Below, in pieces: positions 32,993 to 44,375 of a stretch of DNA of 64,000 nucleotides. The position numbers and the translations under genes were made by a program. The DNA comes from Symbiodinium natans. Lineage: Eukaryota; Sar; Dinophyceae; Suessiales; Symbiodiniaceae. The stretch covers positions 639,818 through 703,817 of the forward strand of contig CAJNDS010000402.1 in NCBI GenBank assembly GCA_905221605.1, written 5' to 3'. Numbering within the stretch: position 1 is the stretch's first letter; each line of letters starts with the position of its first letter. The notes under the pieces were generated by a model that worked only from the letters and a program-made list of their open reading frames with translations, did not search any database and was not told the origin of the DNA.

Positions 32993-35900
32993 TACGCTGC
33001 AACAAAGGATGCTTGGGACGATGTCAGCCCCGCGCCCGAAATCCCAAAGCCATCCCAAGTCTAAACTCCCCGCGAACACCAAAACCCAAGCCGGGTGGTG
33101 CCCCTTGCAGTGCATTCGAGAGGTCATGTAGGCCCGGGTGGCGACAAACACCAAAAGCACACAAAACCCAAAGCAAACCAGGAGATCAGTTTTGCCATTC
33201 TACTTGTAGTCTTCGCCGGGGCCTAGCCCTGCAAGGGCTCGAAGGCTTCCCCATACAGAGCCCCCATTCTAATTTTTGCCAGGGTCAGCTTGGGGGAATG
33301 GGCTTGGAGAGGGCTTAGGCCGCACGATTTGGGGCCCTTAACTATACAATCTTCATATATTGGCGCGAAACATTTTAAACGAAAATGCGAGCACACTTTT
33401 CCTTCCCTTTCCCTTAAATTTGGTAGATTTTTGGGCATTTTGTTCTGGGGCTTTCCCGCTTCTATTTTAAACTTGCGCATGAATTCTACATCAAAAGCCA
33501 GGGCGTGGGGAGGTGACAGGGCAAGTCGTAACCCTCGCTCTTAAACTCACATCTGACATGTATGTTCAAGCGAGGCGAGGCGAGCTTAAATACAGGAGAG
33601 AACTGAAGTAGGAGGTAAGCGAGACACATGGAAATAGCGTACTTGGGTGAAAGATTGCGTGCGAGGTACCAATGATTTGTTATTCGAACAGCTTGCGCTC
33701 TTGAACTGTTAGTGGAGTGCTGCAACAGAGCTGTGCGCAGCTCGATGGCGGAGACCTGCAATAGCGCAATCGCAGCATAGAACGATACACAGCAAGAGGT
33801 CATTTGTTCTTCAATTTCTAGCGGCAGCGCATGCTCAGGTTGCGGCATTTTCCAGTGTGCTGCCTCCAATGCGTTGTTGCGATCGTGCAGGCGGATCCTT
33901 GGTACCAGCGACTGCACATCGAGTGGAGCCTGCTCATGCATCTTGGGTTCAAGTCTTATTTCCGTACTGGAGCGATTGGCCAGCGAGTGGCCAGCGACGC
34001 TCGCAAGGGAGTTTGAAGTAAGCACGGCCAAGCAATCGTCGCAACATCTTCGCAACCATGCAGCACAACATCTTTGCAACCATGCAGACAGCCCCAGCTC
34101 GGCCTTCGTACTTTCCAGCAACTAGTTCTACACATCCCGATCCCGCAGCAGCCCAGGCAGTCGCTACCCATCTGGCTTTGCGCTGGGGCGGTGGAGGGAT
34201 CCATGGAGGTGAGTTAAGTCAGTTGAGTCAGTGTTTCAGAGGAGTCTAGAGCTGTGAGATGGAATTTAGCAGATCCGATGAGGCGCATGTAATTAGGCTG
34301 TAGTGTCGTTGAGCCATGCTATTCTTCGGAGTGATCCTTACTGGAGATGCAGCCTCAGGTGCTGATCTGCGTCACGGGGCCCGAGGAGGACCAGTGCCTC
34401 GACTTGGAGTGGCCATCCTTGTAGTACGCACTCGGCATGGATGCATGTTGTTTTGATATGTTTTGCACATATTTTTTCTGGGAGTTGCTTTCCCAGCTTC
34501 CTTCCGTCAAGTTGAATCTGATCTCAGGGCCTCCCTGCTCGGTGCAGAGCCCTGTGTGGACCTTTGGCCGCCAATCCCGCATCGGAGGGTGCGGAATGAG
34601 CGGACAGGTGCACGAGGGGGGATGGGGGGAGGGGGGGGGGGGTGAATTTCGGGACTTTGGCTGGCAACGACCACATGCGGCCTTCACAACTCCTAACATA
34701 GTTAGGTCAGTCTGGCCCTAAGCGCGAACACGGAATACATGCTGAGCATCAGATCGGCTCCTGCCAAGGCGTAGATGCGAAAGCGTACTGGACTAAGGGG
34801 TTACAGGTTGCAGGCTTGTTAAGGTTGAGAGTTCAGATTGAGGCGGGGAGAAATCGCGGTGCCCTGCAGGTGCTGTTCGCCTCCACATACCTGCATTGTC
34901 AGCTGGACAGACGTTGCGCGTGAGCTGCCTGTGGCAGGAGACACGTTTGCCTGAGAATGCATGGGGCCTGTTCATGTCAGCCCGATTTCTCTGGTGAGAA
35001 TGCCACAAAGACTAGACGTCGACAGCCGTGACACGAGCGTTGACACCATCCTTCCTCACCTTGCAATGCACAAGTGATGCAGACCTGATTCTGTGAAGCC
35101 TTGCCCTATGAAGAAAGCTGGATGAGGCCGAGTCGTGCATGTGAGGAGCCGATCGATCCTGCACGATTTTCGGGCCGATCAGCGCAACTCCTGGCACAAC
35201 GCCCAGGAGTTCAGGGATGATGTCACACAGCAGATGGCCACGTCCGCACATCATGTACGGCATGGGGCATTGAGCTTGGGTGCAGCAAGACATAGCAAGA
35301 CACAGATGAGGTCTACTCTTCTGGACCTTTGGCCGCATCGCTCCCAACGGAGCAACTCGGATGTAGCATAAACCCTAAGCACCGCGCAAGAAAGCCCAGA
35401 AGCTCATTTCTGGGGAAGGCCACGAACTGCTCCATGGCTGAGGCCAAGCGCAACGAGCTCACCTCTCGGATTGTGTTCTCCGCCACGTGACTTTGCTGCA
35501 GCAACGTTATATAGACGAGTCGACAGTAATAGACGAGACAGAACTGGGCGGAGTTTAAGTATTACCAACACAGGACCTGCAGGACAACCCGACAAGATTC
35601 GGTAGCTAATTGACGCCATGTACACTGACATACACTGACCTGAGCTCAAAACTTTGCTTCCCGTCGTTGCTGAAAGCCCAGCTTGCAAGGTGAGATCCAG
35701 GGCTTCTGGCAAGCCTCTGCGCTCTTTGCTGGTCTCTGGACGCAAGGCCAAGCAGAAACACCACAGCCTGCCGTCTCGCGTTTCTGCTCTGGCTCACATG
35801 CTGGGACAATTGCCTGCTGTCCTAACTGCTGTCCTGCAATGCCCTGCATGCTTGCTCGGCCATGTGTCGGCGTTCTGTGTTTCATTGCAAGAAGCCCGTA

Positions 35901-36345
35901 CGTGGGGTTGGGGGGGAATCACGTAGGCAGGCCCTGCTAGGTTTGGTGGTTGGCATGGAATTTGACTTGACATAACGGTGCACCATGCTTCTACAACGAG
36001 AGAATCTCAGGATTCGTTTCCAAGCAACCTGTGCATGACAGGCTTCTCGAGTGGCTTTGGCAGCCTACGAAATCCACAGGTGCCTTCTTCATTGATTTAT
36101 GGTGAGTCATGTTTTTGTTTAGTTTCTGGTCTTTGATCTTAGACTCGCATAACTTAAGTTCTTGTTCACAGCCGGGGCACCATTAAAGGAGCTCAAGCAA
36201 TCCCAGTGAAAGCCTTCGCTGAACATATCTCAATGTGGCCCCTTAGGTGCTGCTTGCCTTGATGCCAAGTAGGAGAGAGATAGGTGTGCTGGGGAAGAGA
36301 AGAATCATTATCCTCCAGATTTTGTACCTTCTCTGCCCCAAGGCC
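32993..36345. other. Mostly non-coding; one small exon candidate
   Basis: At 34347-34420 an ATG-initiated frame reads QPQVLICVTGPEEDQCLDLE and then meets TT|GTAGTACG, a donor-like site, so it may be a first exon. A 211-codon minus-strand frame at 33486-34121 resembles nothing known. At 35640-35690 a frame ends SPACK|GTGAG. Nothing else is supported. Confidence 0.3.
34616..34642 (+). repeat. Poly-G tract
   Basis: Runs of 6, 6 and 12 G separated by single A/T bases. Strong G-quadruplex potential on +. Confidence 0.9.
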
Positions 36346-36548
36346 CAAAACTTGGAAAGGTGTTTTTTTAGTCAGCATCTTTTAGGTTTTTGATGGTGTT
36401 TGTTATGTTTAGCTTTGTGGGAGTTGCCTAGCATTTCATAGGATGTCAAAGGGCACAAAACTTGGAAAAGTTTAGCTTCTTTTTGTTCCTTTAAAAGTGC
36501 TTTTTAGTTTGTTTTTTGCTTTCTGTGGGATCTGCCTAGCATTTCATG
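36346..36548 (+). repeat. Degenerate tandem duplication, unit about 107 bp
   Basis: Both copies begin caaaacttggaaaggt or caaaacttggaaaagt and end with gtgggag/atc then tgcctagcatttcat. The middle is T-rich and has drifted in length. Confidence 0.7.
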
Positions 36549-36670
36549 AAATTTTCTGAGAATTCGCTCTAGTCCAGAATATATATATATATATATCTGT
36601 ATATTTTTTCATGTATATGTGTGTATATTGATTGAAAGGTTCCCAAATTTCATTCTCCAAATGTCTTCAG

Positions 36671-36912
36671 GTTTGGAGAGAGGCGCCCTTCCTGCCACCA
36701 CGAGCGTCCCCATCTCAAACCGCCAGGTCGTCTTGGAGATCTCTCGCAGCCCCGGGCGTGGCGAGGAGCTGCAGCTGGAGCTCTACCTCTGCCACCGGCC
36801 TGCAGTGCCATTTCGGGCGGTGCACACCGTAATTAGAAGCGTCCCCAGTGAAGCGCCTGTCGACTTTTCTGCAGAGGGGCACAACGTGGTGGCTTCCGGA
36901 TTTATTATATAA
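36671..36912 (+). CDS. Candidate exon, unidentified
   Basis: A GC-rich island within AT-rich DNA starts after a good acceptor (aaatgtcttcag). It reads TTSVPISNRQVVLEISRSPG, then EELQLELYLCHRPAVPF. The frame stays open to a TAA at 36910, but the last third becomes AT-rich, so the true exon end is probably near 36840. The hydrophobic/charged alternation (VVLEIS, LQLELYL) suggests beta strands. No family recognised. Confidence 0.35.
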
Positions 36913-39643
36913 TATAGTATGTAATTTGCAGTACGTCTCGAGAAGCTTTGATCTTCCGTCTGGCTCGAAGCCGGCAGGCAGCTGTTCTGAATCACTGAGG
37001 TTCATCCTTGAACCAGTTTGTGAGTGTCGGAATCCAAAACCTTCCCTGTCGGCAGTTGAGATGAGTCTACGATGACTTACAATGACTCTGCGTTCTACAA
37101 TTTGCTGCATGAAGCGCACTTAACTCGAATGCCACAGAGCAAAGTTTCCATTGTGTTCTTGATTGATCCCAAGGTATCCCTGCAGTGGCCATCCCAAAGA
37201 AGTCCAAGGCGTGGCAGCTTGCCGTAGATTGCCGTAGGACAGTTTGCCACGGACTGCTGTTCATGCCTCACATGCCTAGACCGTGCTTGCGCAGTGACCG
37301 CACTTGGCTGTGGCAGTTGTGGTATCGTGATATTCGTAGCGGCAAAAGGGATTCGGAGCTTTTTGCCTCCTGGGGCTCCTTGGGGACCCCGGCCCGAAGT
37401 ACCTCATAGGTTCCTCGGACTCGCAACTCCTCGCCGCCTCGCGCAGGATGTGCAACGGCCCAAAGTGGCCATCACTGTTTTCGTTCGTCAGGCCACGGGG
37501 ATTGCAAGACTTGGGATAGACTTGGGCCCTTTGAAATTTCGGGGCGGGTCGCAGTTTTCAGACCCTCAGCGTGCGACGTGTGCGACTGTGCGATGCACAC
37601 GAGCCAAGTTCAAGCTATGCGAATCAGTATGGCAGCGATGCCAGGAGGAGTCCAGCCGCAAGGACACAGCAGGGGCGCCAGAGCGCCTTGCGGAGGGTGT
37701 GCCCGGGCTTCAAAGGGCCGAGGCCTTTGCATTGCTAGCCTTGTATCGATGTAGGATGTCAAGTACGGGCATAGGGTTCTTGAAGACGTCCGTGCTTCTA
37801 GAGCTAGAGCTTCATGGGGCTGTCTGAGTCTAAGTCTGCGGTGCCGGACTTCTGCACCTGCACCATCCAGCGCCCTTTTTCGGAAGATGTTGCAGCAAGG
37901 TACTGCGCAAGGAGCTGAAAACTGACAAGGCAACAGTGGGCGCTTATGCGTGGGACCCAGACTCTCATCCGGCTTCTGGGTGCTTGTTGGGTTCAGGCTT
38001 GCGAGGCAGTGCAAAGCATCAGCAGACCCTACCGATCTGACTAAAGCAGACCAAACACTGCTACGAAAAGATGGCAACTTCTCAAGCCAGAGCACAAACT
38101 GCAGCTGGTGGGATCTGGCGGGCAAGTTTCCGAAAAATGGGGAACGTGGGGTACGCTTATTTTGGGAATGTTCATGTATGTTATCTTCGTTATCTTGTAT
38201 GGATTTGTTTCAACTCAGTATCCCTCAGCTCTCCCAAGGCAGTCGCCTCCCTGGCACTTTGTGGCGCAGAGTCGCGGCAACAACTCTTCGTCGTCCTGCA
38301 GAACAATGACCCTCAGGATTCTGAGTAGGACATGGCGGATATGGCAAGCAGCAGGTCCGTGTTCTAGATGCGACTGCGAGTGTGTATCGACTAAAGCTAG
38401 GTCGGTATATGTTGTATTGTTCAAAATTGGTGCGGTTCGGGCTGGCTTGGGCAGTGCCTCTTTTTTGCATCAAAAAAACATGCCAAAAGCTTGCGAGGAG
38501 TCCTGGCCCTGGCAGCTCCGCGTCCTTGCAAGGTTCGCTCTGCTGAGCACAATGCACACCATTGCACACCACTACACACCATTGCACGCCATTGCACACC
38601 ATTGCACACCATTGCACACTGACTCGTTATGCTGAGCTCAGCCTCTCTGTGAACGAACCGCATGAGATCCTAGGAATTCTCGATGCTGAAGCTTTGAACA
38701 TGTCGTAAGCGTTTGGTCCGTTTGCGGTGCTGTTGTGCTGCTGTCCCAGTCGTAGTGGTCCTAGTGCCAAATTGTGGATATCGCATCCTTGTGATGTCGA
38801 CCGTGGCACGAACCAAAAGGTGCAACATCCCAAGGCTCCGAATTGACAGGCTCAAGCCCCCTTGCATTGGGAGTGAGCATTGAGACCGATGGCCCCTCCA
38901 TTTCGGTAGTTGGCTTTTGTTTGCTTTTGTTTGCTTGTCTTCGGGGTGCCCAAGTGGAACCTGCAAGTGGCCGGGGGGTTCGTTGCATGGCAGGATCCGA
39001 GCGAAAGAGGGCGAGACTCCGATGGGCGAGGCAAAAGCTTGGGGATCTTTGCGGTTGGGCAAACGGTCGAACTGAATTGCATGGTACATCATGGTACACC
39101 TTACAACAGCTTGCGCTCCCACTCTTCATTGCACGCTCCAAAGATGTACTGCGATCGCATCGATAGCGTGCAAGAAATTGCAAACACCAATCGCGCACCT
39201 TTTTGTCTAAATCCTAAGAGTGAGAAGCCTTAAGAATAGCTTCTGAAAAGCCATCTTGGTTTGCCAAGTTGAAAGCGCCGTTCCAGGCAACGATTCCACC
39301 TGCCCCGGAGCCGCCCGATGCACCACCTCTCCGTGGAGCCGTTCTGGGAGGCCGGGCGAAAGGATTTCGGTACAAAACTGAGACGAATGCCACTGCAACA
39401 GTATGTTCAACTCATTAATTAACACGTAGAGGAGACGTGCGTATTGGTTACATTGTATGCCCTTATGAAAGCACCTGCATATGCAGTCAACGTAGGCAAA
39501 TAAATATGCGCAACTGTCGCGAAGCCACGGTGGCTGAAGGCACGGGTGCTGTGGCAAGCGTCAGTGATGCACGGTCTTTATCAAAGCCACTGAGGTATCA
39601 CAGAGCCCGGACGTCAGCGCCTCAGACTGCTTCTGCCGGTCAG
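36913..39643. other. Weak coding frames; no firm gene
   Basis: Coding-like frames occur at 37185-37400 (AIPKKSKAWQLAVDCRRTVC), 37440-37560 (KVAITVFVRQATGIARLGID) and 38910-39233 (VAGGFVAWQDPSERGRDSDG). They are on + but cannot be linked. 38108-38220 has one hydrophobic helix. Confidence 0.3.
38551..38620. repeat. Seven tandem copies of a 10-bp unit
   Basis: ATTGCACACC and single-base variants are repeated seven times at exactly 10-bp spacing, about one DNA helical turn. Confidence 0.95.
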
Positions 39644-40060
39644 GTCGAAGGCGAGAAAGAAAGGGCTTCAGACCTGGAAGTGGAGCAGCTGCAGTTCCAC
39701 TGGGTTTGCGAGCGAAAGGAGTTGTTACGAGATGTGGACGGATTGTTCCGAATACGAAGCATGCTCACATAAGAGGGGGGGACTTCTGTGCTGCACGGTC
39801 CCAAAACGCTGAGGCATCTATACGTGCTGGCCGGAGGCTTCCGACAGAGACATGGTCAGAGACGAAGCCTATGGCTTGTTTATGCTTGTTTGCATTGAAG
39901 CCACCCAGACCGAACCTCCACTCTCTACAAGCCGCCTGCAACATCGTTCGAAGTTCCAGTCGCGTGCAGCAGGGCAAATTGCTGGCTGATGCCGGCTTCG
40001 ATCGGGGGCAGATTGACCTACTCTTCGGATGTGTTCTTATGGTAGGATCAGGTCCAGGAG
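39644..40060 (+). CDS. Unidentified gene, two candidate exons
   Basis: After an acceptor (ctgccggtcag) a frame reads EKERASDLEVEQLQFHWVCE, then RKELLRDVDGLFRIRSML, charged and helical, to about 39770. A second frame, about 39900-40060, reads VQQGKLLADAGFDRGQIDLL, then FGCVLMVGSGPG, and stops exactly at a GTGCGTTT donor, a form common in dinoflagellate introns. The second piece ends in a small Gly-rich turn after a hydrophobic strand. The family is not recognised; that both are exons of one gene is inference. Confidence 0.4.
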
Positions 40061-40860
40061 GTGCGTTTATTTGGATACTTAGGGTAAGTCGATGGAATCA
40101 GTCTAAGCAAATTTCGCTTTGGAGCTTTGATCGTGGTTTTTCGAGGGCAGCACTGCCCTTTGGGCTTTGATGTGGTGTTTGTCCCTAGGAAGACAATGTT
40201 TTCGAGTCTAGAATGATCATACCTTGGAAAGGAAACAACTGAACATAGTGGACCATTGGCTACTTGACTGCCTTGCCCTGGCTTTATCGGCCTCTACGCT
40301 TCTTGGCTTCTGGGCTTCAGATTGGATTTCTCAGTGGCTGCAATGCAGCTTCAGCATGCGGCAAACCGGAATATGGGTTTCGAATTGCTTCATGATGAAT
40401 GCGGGCTCAAGTCACGACAGCTTGCATAGCGAGCCTTCGGGTCGACGACATCCGGAAGCTCAAAGAATTGATTTATCGAACAAACCCTTTCCCTTTCGCC
40501 AGACCACAACCCCAACAAAAACCCAAAACTATCCTAAGCTTTTCAATCAAGCCTGTAGTCTTCTGCTACCTCAGAAGTGTAACCTTGCGGCACAGGCCCT
40601 CGCGCTGTATGCGCCCAAACGCATACGAACCACGGCAGCAGCAGCGGCGCCTCCTCCCGATGGCGACAACTCTCAAGGAGCTCAATGCTAGGCGATTCCA
40701 TCCATATTCCTCTTATCGTTCCGAGGTTACGCTCAGTCACTTTGACAGGACTTCCTTCGCCCGATCCCTCGCATTCCTGGATGTTGGCGAAGCATGACTG
40801 GGCGGAGGAGCAACCAAAGGCTTGCAAATTGAAGTTCCACATGCCCTGACTCGAGAAAGC
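40061..40860. other. No firm gene
   Basis: A frame at 40399-40797 contains RVDDIRKLKELIYRTNPFPF but no other support. The opposite strand is open as an extension of the adjacent satellite frame. Confidence 0.3.
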
Positions 40861-41334
40861 GCGCATGCATGCATACGTACATACGTACACACACATACAG
40901 TCACATGCATGTGTATATATATATACACTACATACACTACATACACTACTTACACTACATACACTACACACACTACACACATAACACACATAACATACAT
41001 AACATACATAACATACATAACATACATAACATACATAACATACATAACATACATAACATACATAACATACATAACATACATAACATACATAACATACATA
41101 ACATACATAGCATACATAACATACATAACATACATAACATACATAACATACATAACATACATAACATACATAACATACATAACATACATAACATACATAA
41201 CCTACATAACATACATACCATACATAGCATACATAGCATACATAACATACATACATACTTAACATACATACATACATACATACATACATACATACATACA
41301 TACACACGTATGTATATATATATATATATATATG
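40861..41334. repeat. ATACATAAC nonamer satellite flanked by ACAT and AT repeats
   Basis: A 9-bp unit (AACATACAT) repeats about 28 times from about 40985 to 41240, with ACTACATAC-like variants before it and (ACAT)n, then (TA)n, after it. Because 9 is a multiple of 3, all frames stay open: + reads ITY/HNI tripeptides and - reads CYV/MYV tripeptides. These long frames are artefacts of the repeat. Confidence 0.95.
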
Positions 41335-42607
41335 CATTTCTTTATTTATTGTTATTTGCTTATTCTATGGGGGCATGGAACGAATGAATTGAACGGTCAT
41401 CATCGGAGGTGTTGACGAGCTGTGGCACCGTGGCTTCAGAAGCTTGGTGAGAAGAATGTCCTACACTTGTCCCGCAAGCCTGGTAGCACATCCACACATT
41501 GCACGCAGCCTACCCTAGAGCAAGACTACAGCTGCCCCCCATCCCACTAGTACCCCACTCCTTTCTGCACCCCATAAAGTTCGAGGATCGCCGCTTCATC
41601 GAACCTGGTCCATGGCCAGAGCGTGATCCCGCAGTTGTCCCTGAGGTGGGTTCGCATGTGGGAGCCTGGACTTGTGATGTTGTGTGCCTAATCACTGGAA
41701 GCCTGTGGGCCCTCACACTAGGCAGGGGATACAATTTTATGTAGTTGAGGCAGCTCGTGGCGGGAAGTTGGATCGACTTGCCCCAGCATGTCAAAAAAGG
41801 TGGATGAGGAGGCATTCCCGGATGTGACTGCCACCTTGGCTCCGCCAGCGCGTGTTGCCATCGCCCCTTGGTGATAACTTGGGTCGGTCCTGGGCACAGC
41901 TGAGTTTGCTGAGTTTGCTGAGTGCAGGTGAAGGATGAAGGCCCAGTCCGATCACAGGCGCGGGTTGACACAGGTTGACACTCCCCATTTCTCCTCATGA
42001 CTTCATGAACACTTTCGAGTTCCTGAGAGAGTGCTTATCTCGCTCGGTCTTTCCATCTTCGGCCAGGCCTTGACTGAGGCGCGCGAGGTCAAGCCAGATG
42101 CAGCAGAAGCACGAAGGAGTTGGATGCGATATGACGCGATGTTGAATCAAATGTAGGTGCTAAATCAAGCAAGGAGGAACTCCTAGATGGTCAGAGTAGG
42201 AGCACGCGGCCTGACCAACTGATTAGCGTACAACCTACGGTGCCAGGGGCGTCATGGTCTGTATAGCCTGTTGCGAAATCATACAAGCCGTGTTCTGCGC
42301 CACGCCTTTCTTCATTTGTTGGACAGGAGGCCTCCAGTTCCTTTGCCGCCCAAGCGTGCCTCGCTCCATTATATGCAACTATAGTACGGATGAGAAGAAA
42401 GAGCGGAGCTGCCAAGGACTGCACGTGCGAAGCCAGAAGGACAAGGACGGGTCATTTCCAACGTTAGCTAAATGGCGCAGGCGCGCGTCTGCTAAATGTT
42501 CCCAACTGGACAGCCAATACCCTGCAGGAAGAGACAGAAACGACGGCTCCGGAGCCTGAGGACTTCCTTCAAGCAAGGGACCAGGTGACTAGGGGAACTC
42601 CAAAACG
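41335..42607. other. No gene seen
   Basis: No coding frame of convincing composition on either strand and no notable repeat. Confidence 0.4.
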
Positions 42608-42862
42608 ATGGGTATTCAGCAGATCCTGCAGACGTTAAAGCTTGATTCAAGCATTGGTGATTTCACGCCTCCGACAAGACTTCCGACGATTCAAGCACCA
42701 GCGATTCTCACTTCCCCATTGAAGTACCGCATTCCATTGGCTTCGCAACCCCCTCATCTCCTTTCAGCATCGAGGCTCCACATGGACAATCTTTTCTCAA
42801 GGTTTAAGGCTTTGCAGCTTTCATGGCTTTCATGGGCTTTCAGTTTCCTACCCGGTGCATGA
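42608..42862 (+). CDS. Small candidate ORF, unidentified
   Basis: From an ATG the frame gives 84 residues (MGIQQILQTLKLDSSIGDFT, then TRLPTIQAPAILTSPLKYRI) with an uncharged C-terminus (LSWLSWAFSFLPGA). The opposite strand is closed. No family recognised; it could equally be a first exon. Confidence 0.27.
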   Translation: MGIQQILQTLKLDSSIGDFTPPTRLPTIQAPAILTSPLKYRIPLASQPPHLLSASRLHMDNLFSRFKALQLSWLSWAFSFLPGA

Positions 42863-43651
42863 TTCTGCTGTTGCCAGGATGGGCCACTGGAGACTGCTAC
42901 ACCCTTTCGAAGGTACTGCCCTCTGAGGACATCTGAGGGCTGAGAGATGCTCAGATCCCTTGCTCATGCGAGTCTTGGTGCGAGAACTCTTGACTCAAGG
43001 CCGGGACCAGATCCTTTCATGCCGGCCTCGCAAAGCGAACGCCACGCGCGAATTGAGGCAAGTGGAGACAAGACGACAGCAAGATGCCACATCGAAGCCC
43101 CCTATCAGCCTCTGACTCATCCGCCTACCCTTGCAAGGCTTTGATGCGCCGCCGGCGATATGGCCGTGGCTCGAGCTGATAAGATCAGACAAAAGTGCCA
43201 GAGGCGTTGTTGGGGTAACATGTCTCACGTCGCTTCTCGAAGTTAATTCAGAGATTTTCGGATCACTCCAAAACTTGTGCAGAGCACCGTCTAAGGCGAG
43301 CGAATCATGGAGGATCCGCAGTTTTACCGAGAAGGGCCGAGGCAGCAAACGAGTCTGAGCTCAAACTGGTGACAAGAGCCGAGTAGAGCATGGACGAGAA
43401 CAACTTTGCAGGTTGAGCCAGCTGCAAGGGCCTGCATAAGAACAGTTCCGATGGAGAGCATGAAGAATCGGAAGTAATGGCAGGGCAACCATACTGTAGC
43501 CATAGTCCGTCCAAGGAACAGCCTTCCGCCACCGCGCGTCAGACGACCGCGAATGATGCGCAGCGACGTGTCATGACGCAAATGTCAATTCGCCTAAGGG
43601 CGATCAGGATTTTGGATTTTGGAAATGCCAAGATGTTATTCAGATTGTGAG
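42863..43651. other. No gene seen
   Basis: Short frames on both strands overlap without any convincing composition. Confidence 0.4.
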
Positions 43652-44375
43652 CCAAGGATCTCGAGGAGGAGCGGCCGGACGACGTGAGCAGGCCAGCGTC
43701 TCTGCTACTCTGCCATGGACTGCAGAACGGCCTAACTCAGAACACGCCGATGCCGAGGTCAACTCGAGCGCCGCCGCTCAGCGCCCGTGGTGAACGAAGC
43801 CCCTCGCTGCCGCCGATTGGGGAACCCCGATCAAAGGTGGCAGCCCGTATAGCTGTCGGTCAATGTACAAGTAGCCTGTTTTTGCGCCATGCAGCTACCA
43901 AGGCCGCCAAGGGGCGACTTCCATAGTCCAGGGAATGTGCGGGCATGTCAATCGTCTGTTCATGCGGTGCCAGGCAGCCACGCGGCACCTTGTGCGTTTG
44001 GAACGGCAGCCAGGGCGTGATCGCTTGGGTTTCGGCTCCTCGGGCAGAACCGCCACAAAAGCTCAAGTAACAAGGCTTGAGCAGGAGACTGCCAAAACTG
44101 CTTCTTCAAACTCCATTTGCGAGACTCAAGACTGCTGTTTACCAATATCGCAGGAACTTCGCAAGCCTACGCCTCGAACGAGTGTGACGGGAGAATGCAA
44201 CGTGCTAGTGAGGCAATGTGGCTGCTGGCACACCGCAAGCTCCGGTAACTGGGCAAGTTTTTCGATCAAATCTGATTGCTTGGGAACACCTAGCAGATTT
44301 CCAGTTATGCCGCCCTTGGACTCATGTGGCTGTGTGCGAAGATTAGCGCTTGGTATCATGCAGGAAGCTGCATAG
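43652..44375 (+). CDS. Possible gene, two candidate coding pieces
   Basis: Piece 1 (43652-43838) reads DLEEERPDDVSRPASLLLCH and a Pro/Ser/Arg-rich tail (PPLSARGERSPSLPPIGEPR), ending at AAG|GTGGCA, a donor-like site. Piece 2 (43935-44375) is a 146-codon frame from an ATG (MCGHVNRLFMRCQAATRHLV) with about ten cysteines. The two are in different frames about 100 bases apart, so either an intron joins them or they are unrelated. Not recognised. Confidence 0.3.

Noticed and set aside
33486-34121. 211-codon minus-strand frame.
   Set aside because: No recognisable motif, no splice context and mixed composition; length alone is weak evidence.
35012-35347. Minus-strand frame reading LLCDIIPELLGVVPGVALIG and CKVRKDGVNARVTAVDV.
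   Set aside because: Composition is suggestive, but CK|GTGAGG may itself be a splice donor and the + strand is also open; strand and limits cannot be settled.
40543-41387. Long frames on both strands (up to 264 codons) over the satellite.
   Set aside because: They are produced by a 9-bp repeat whose length is a multiple of three; the tripeptide translation has no protein character.
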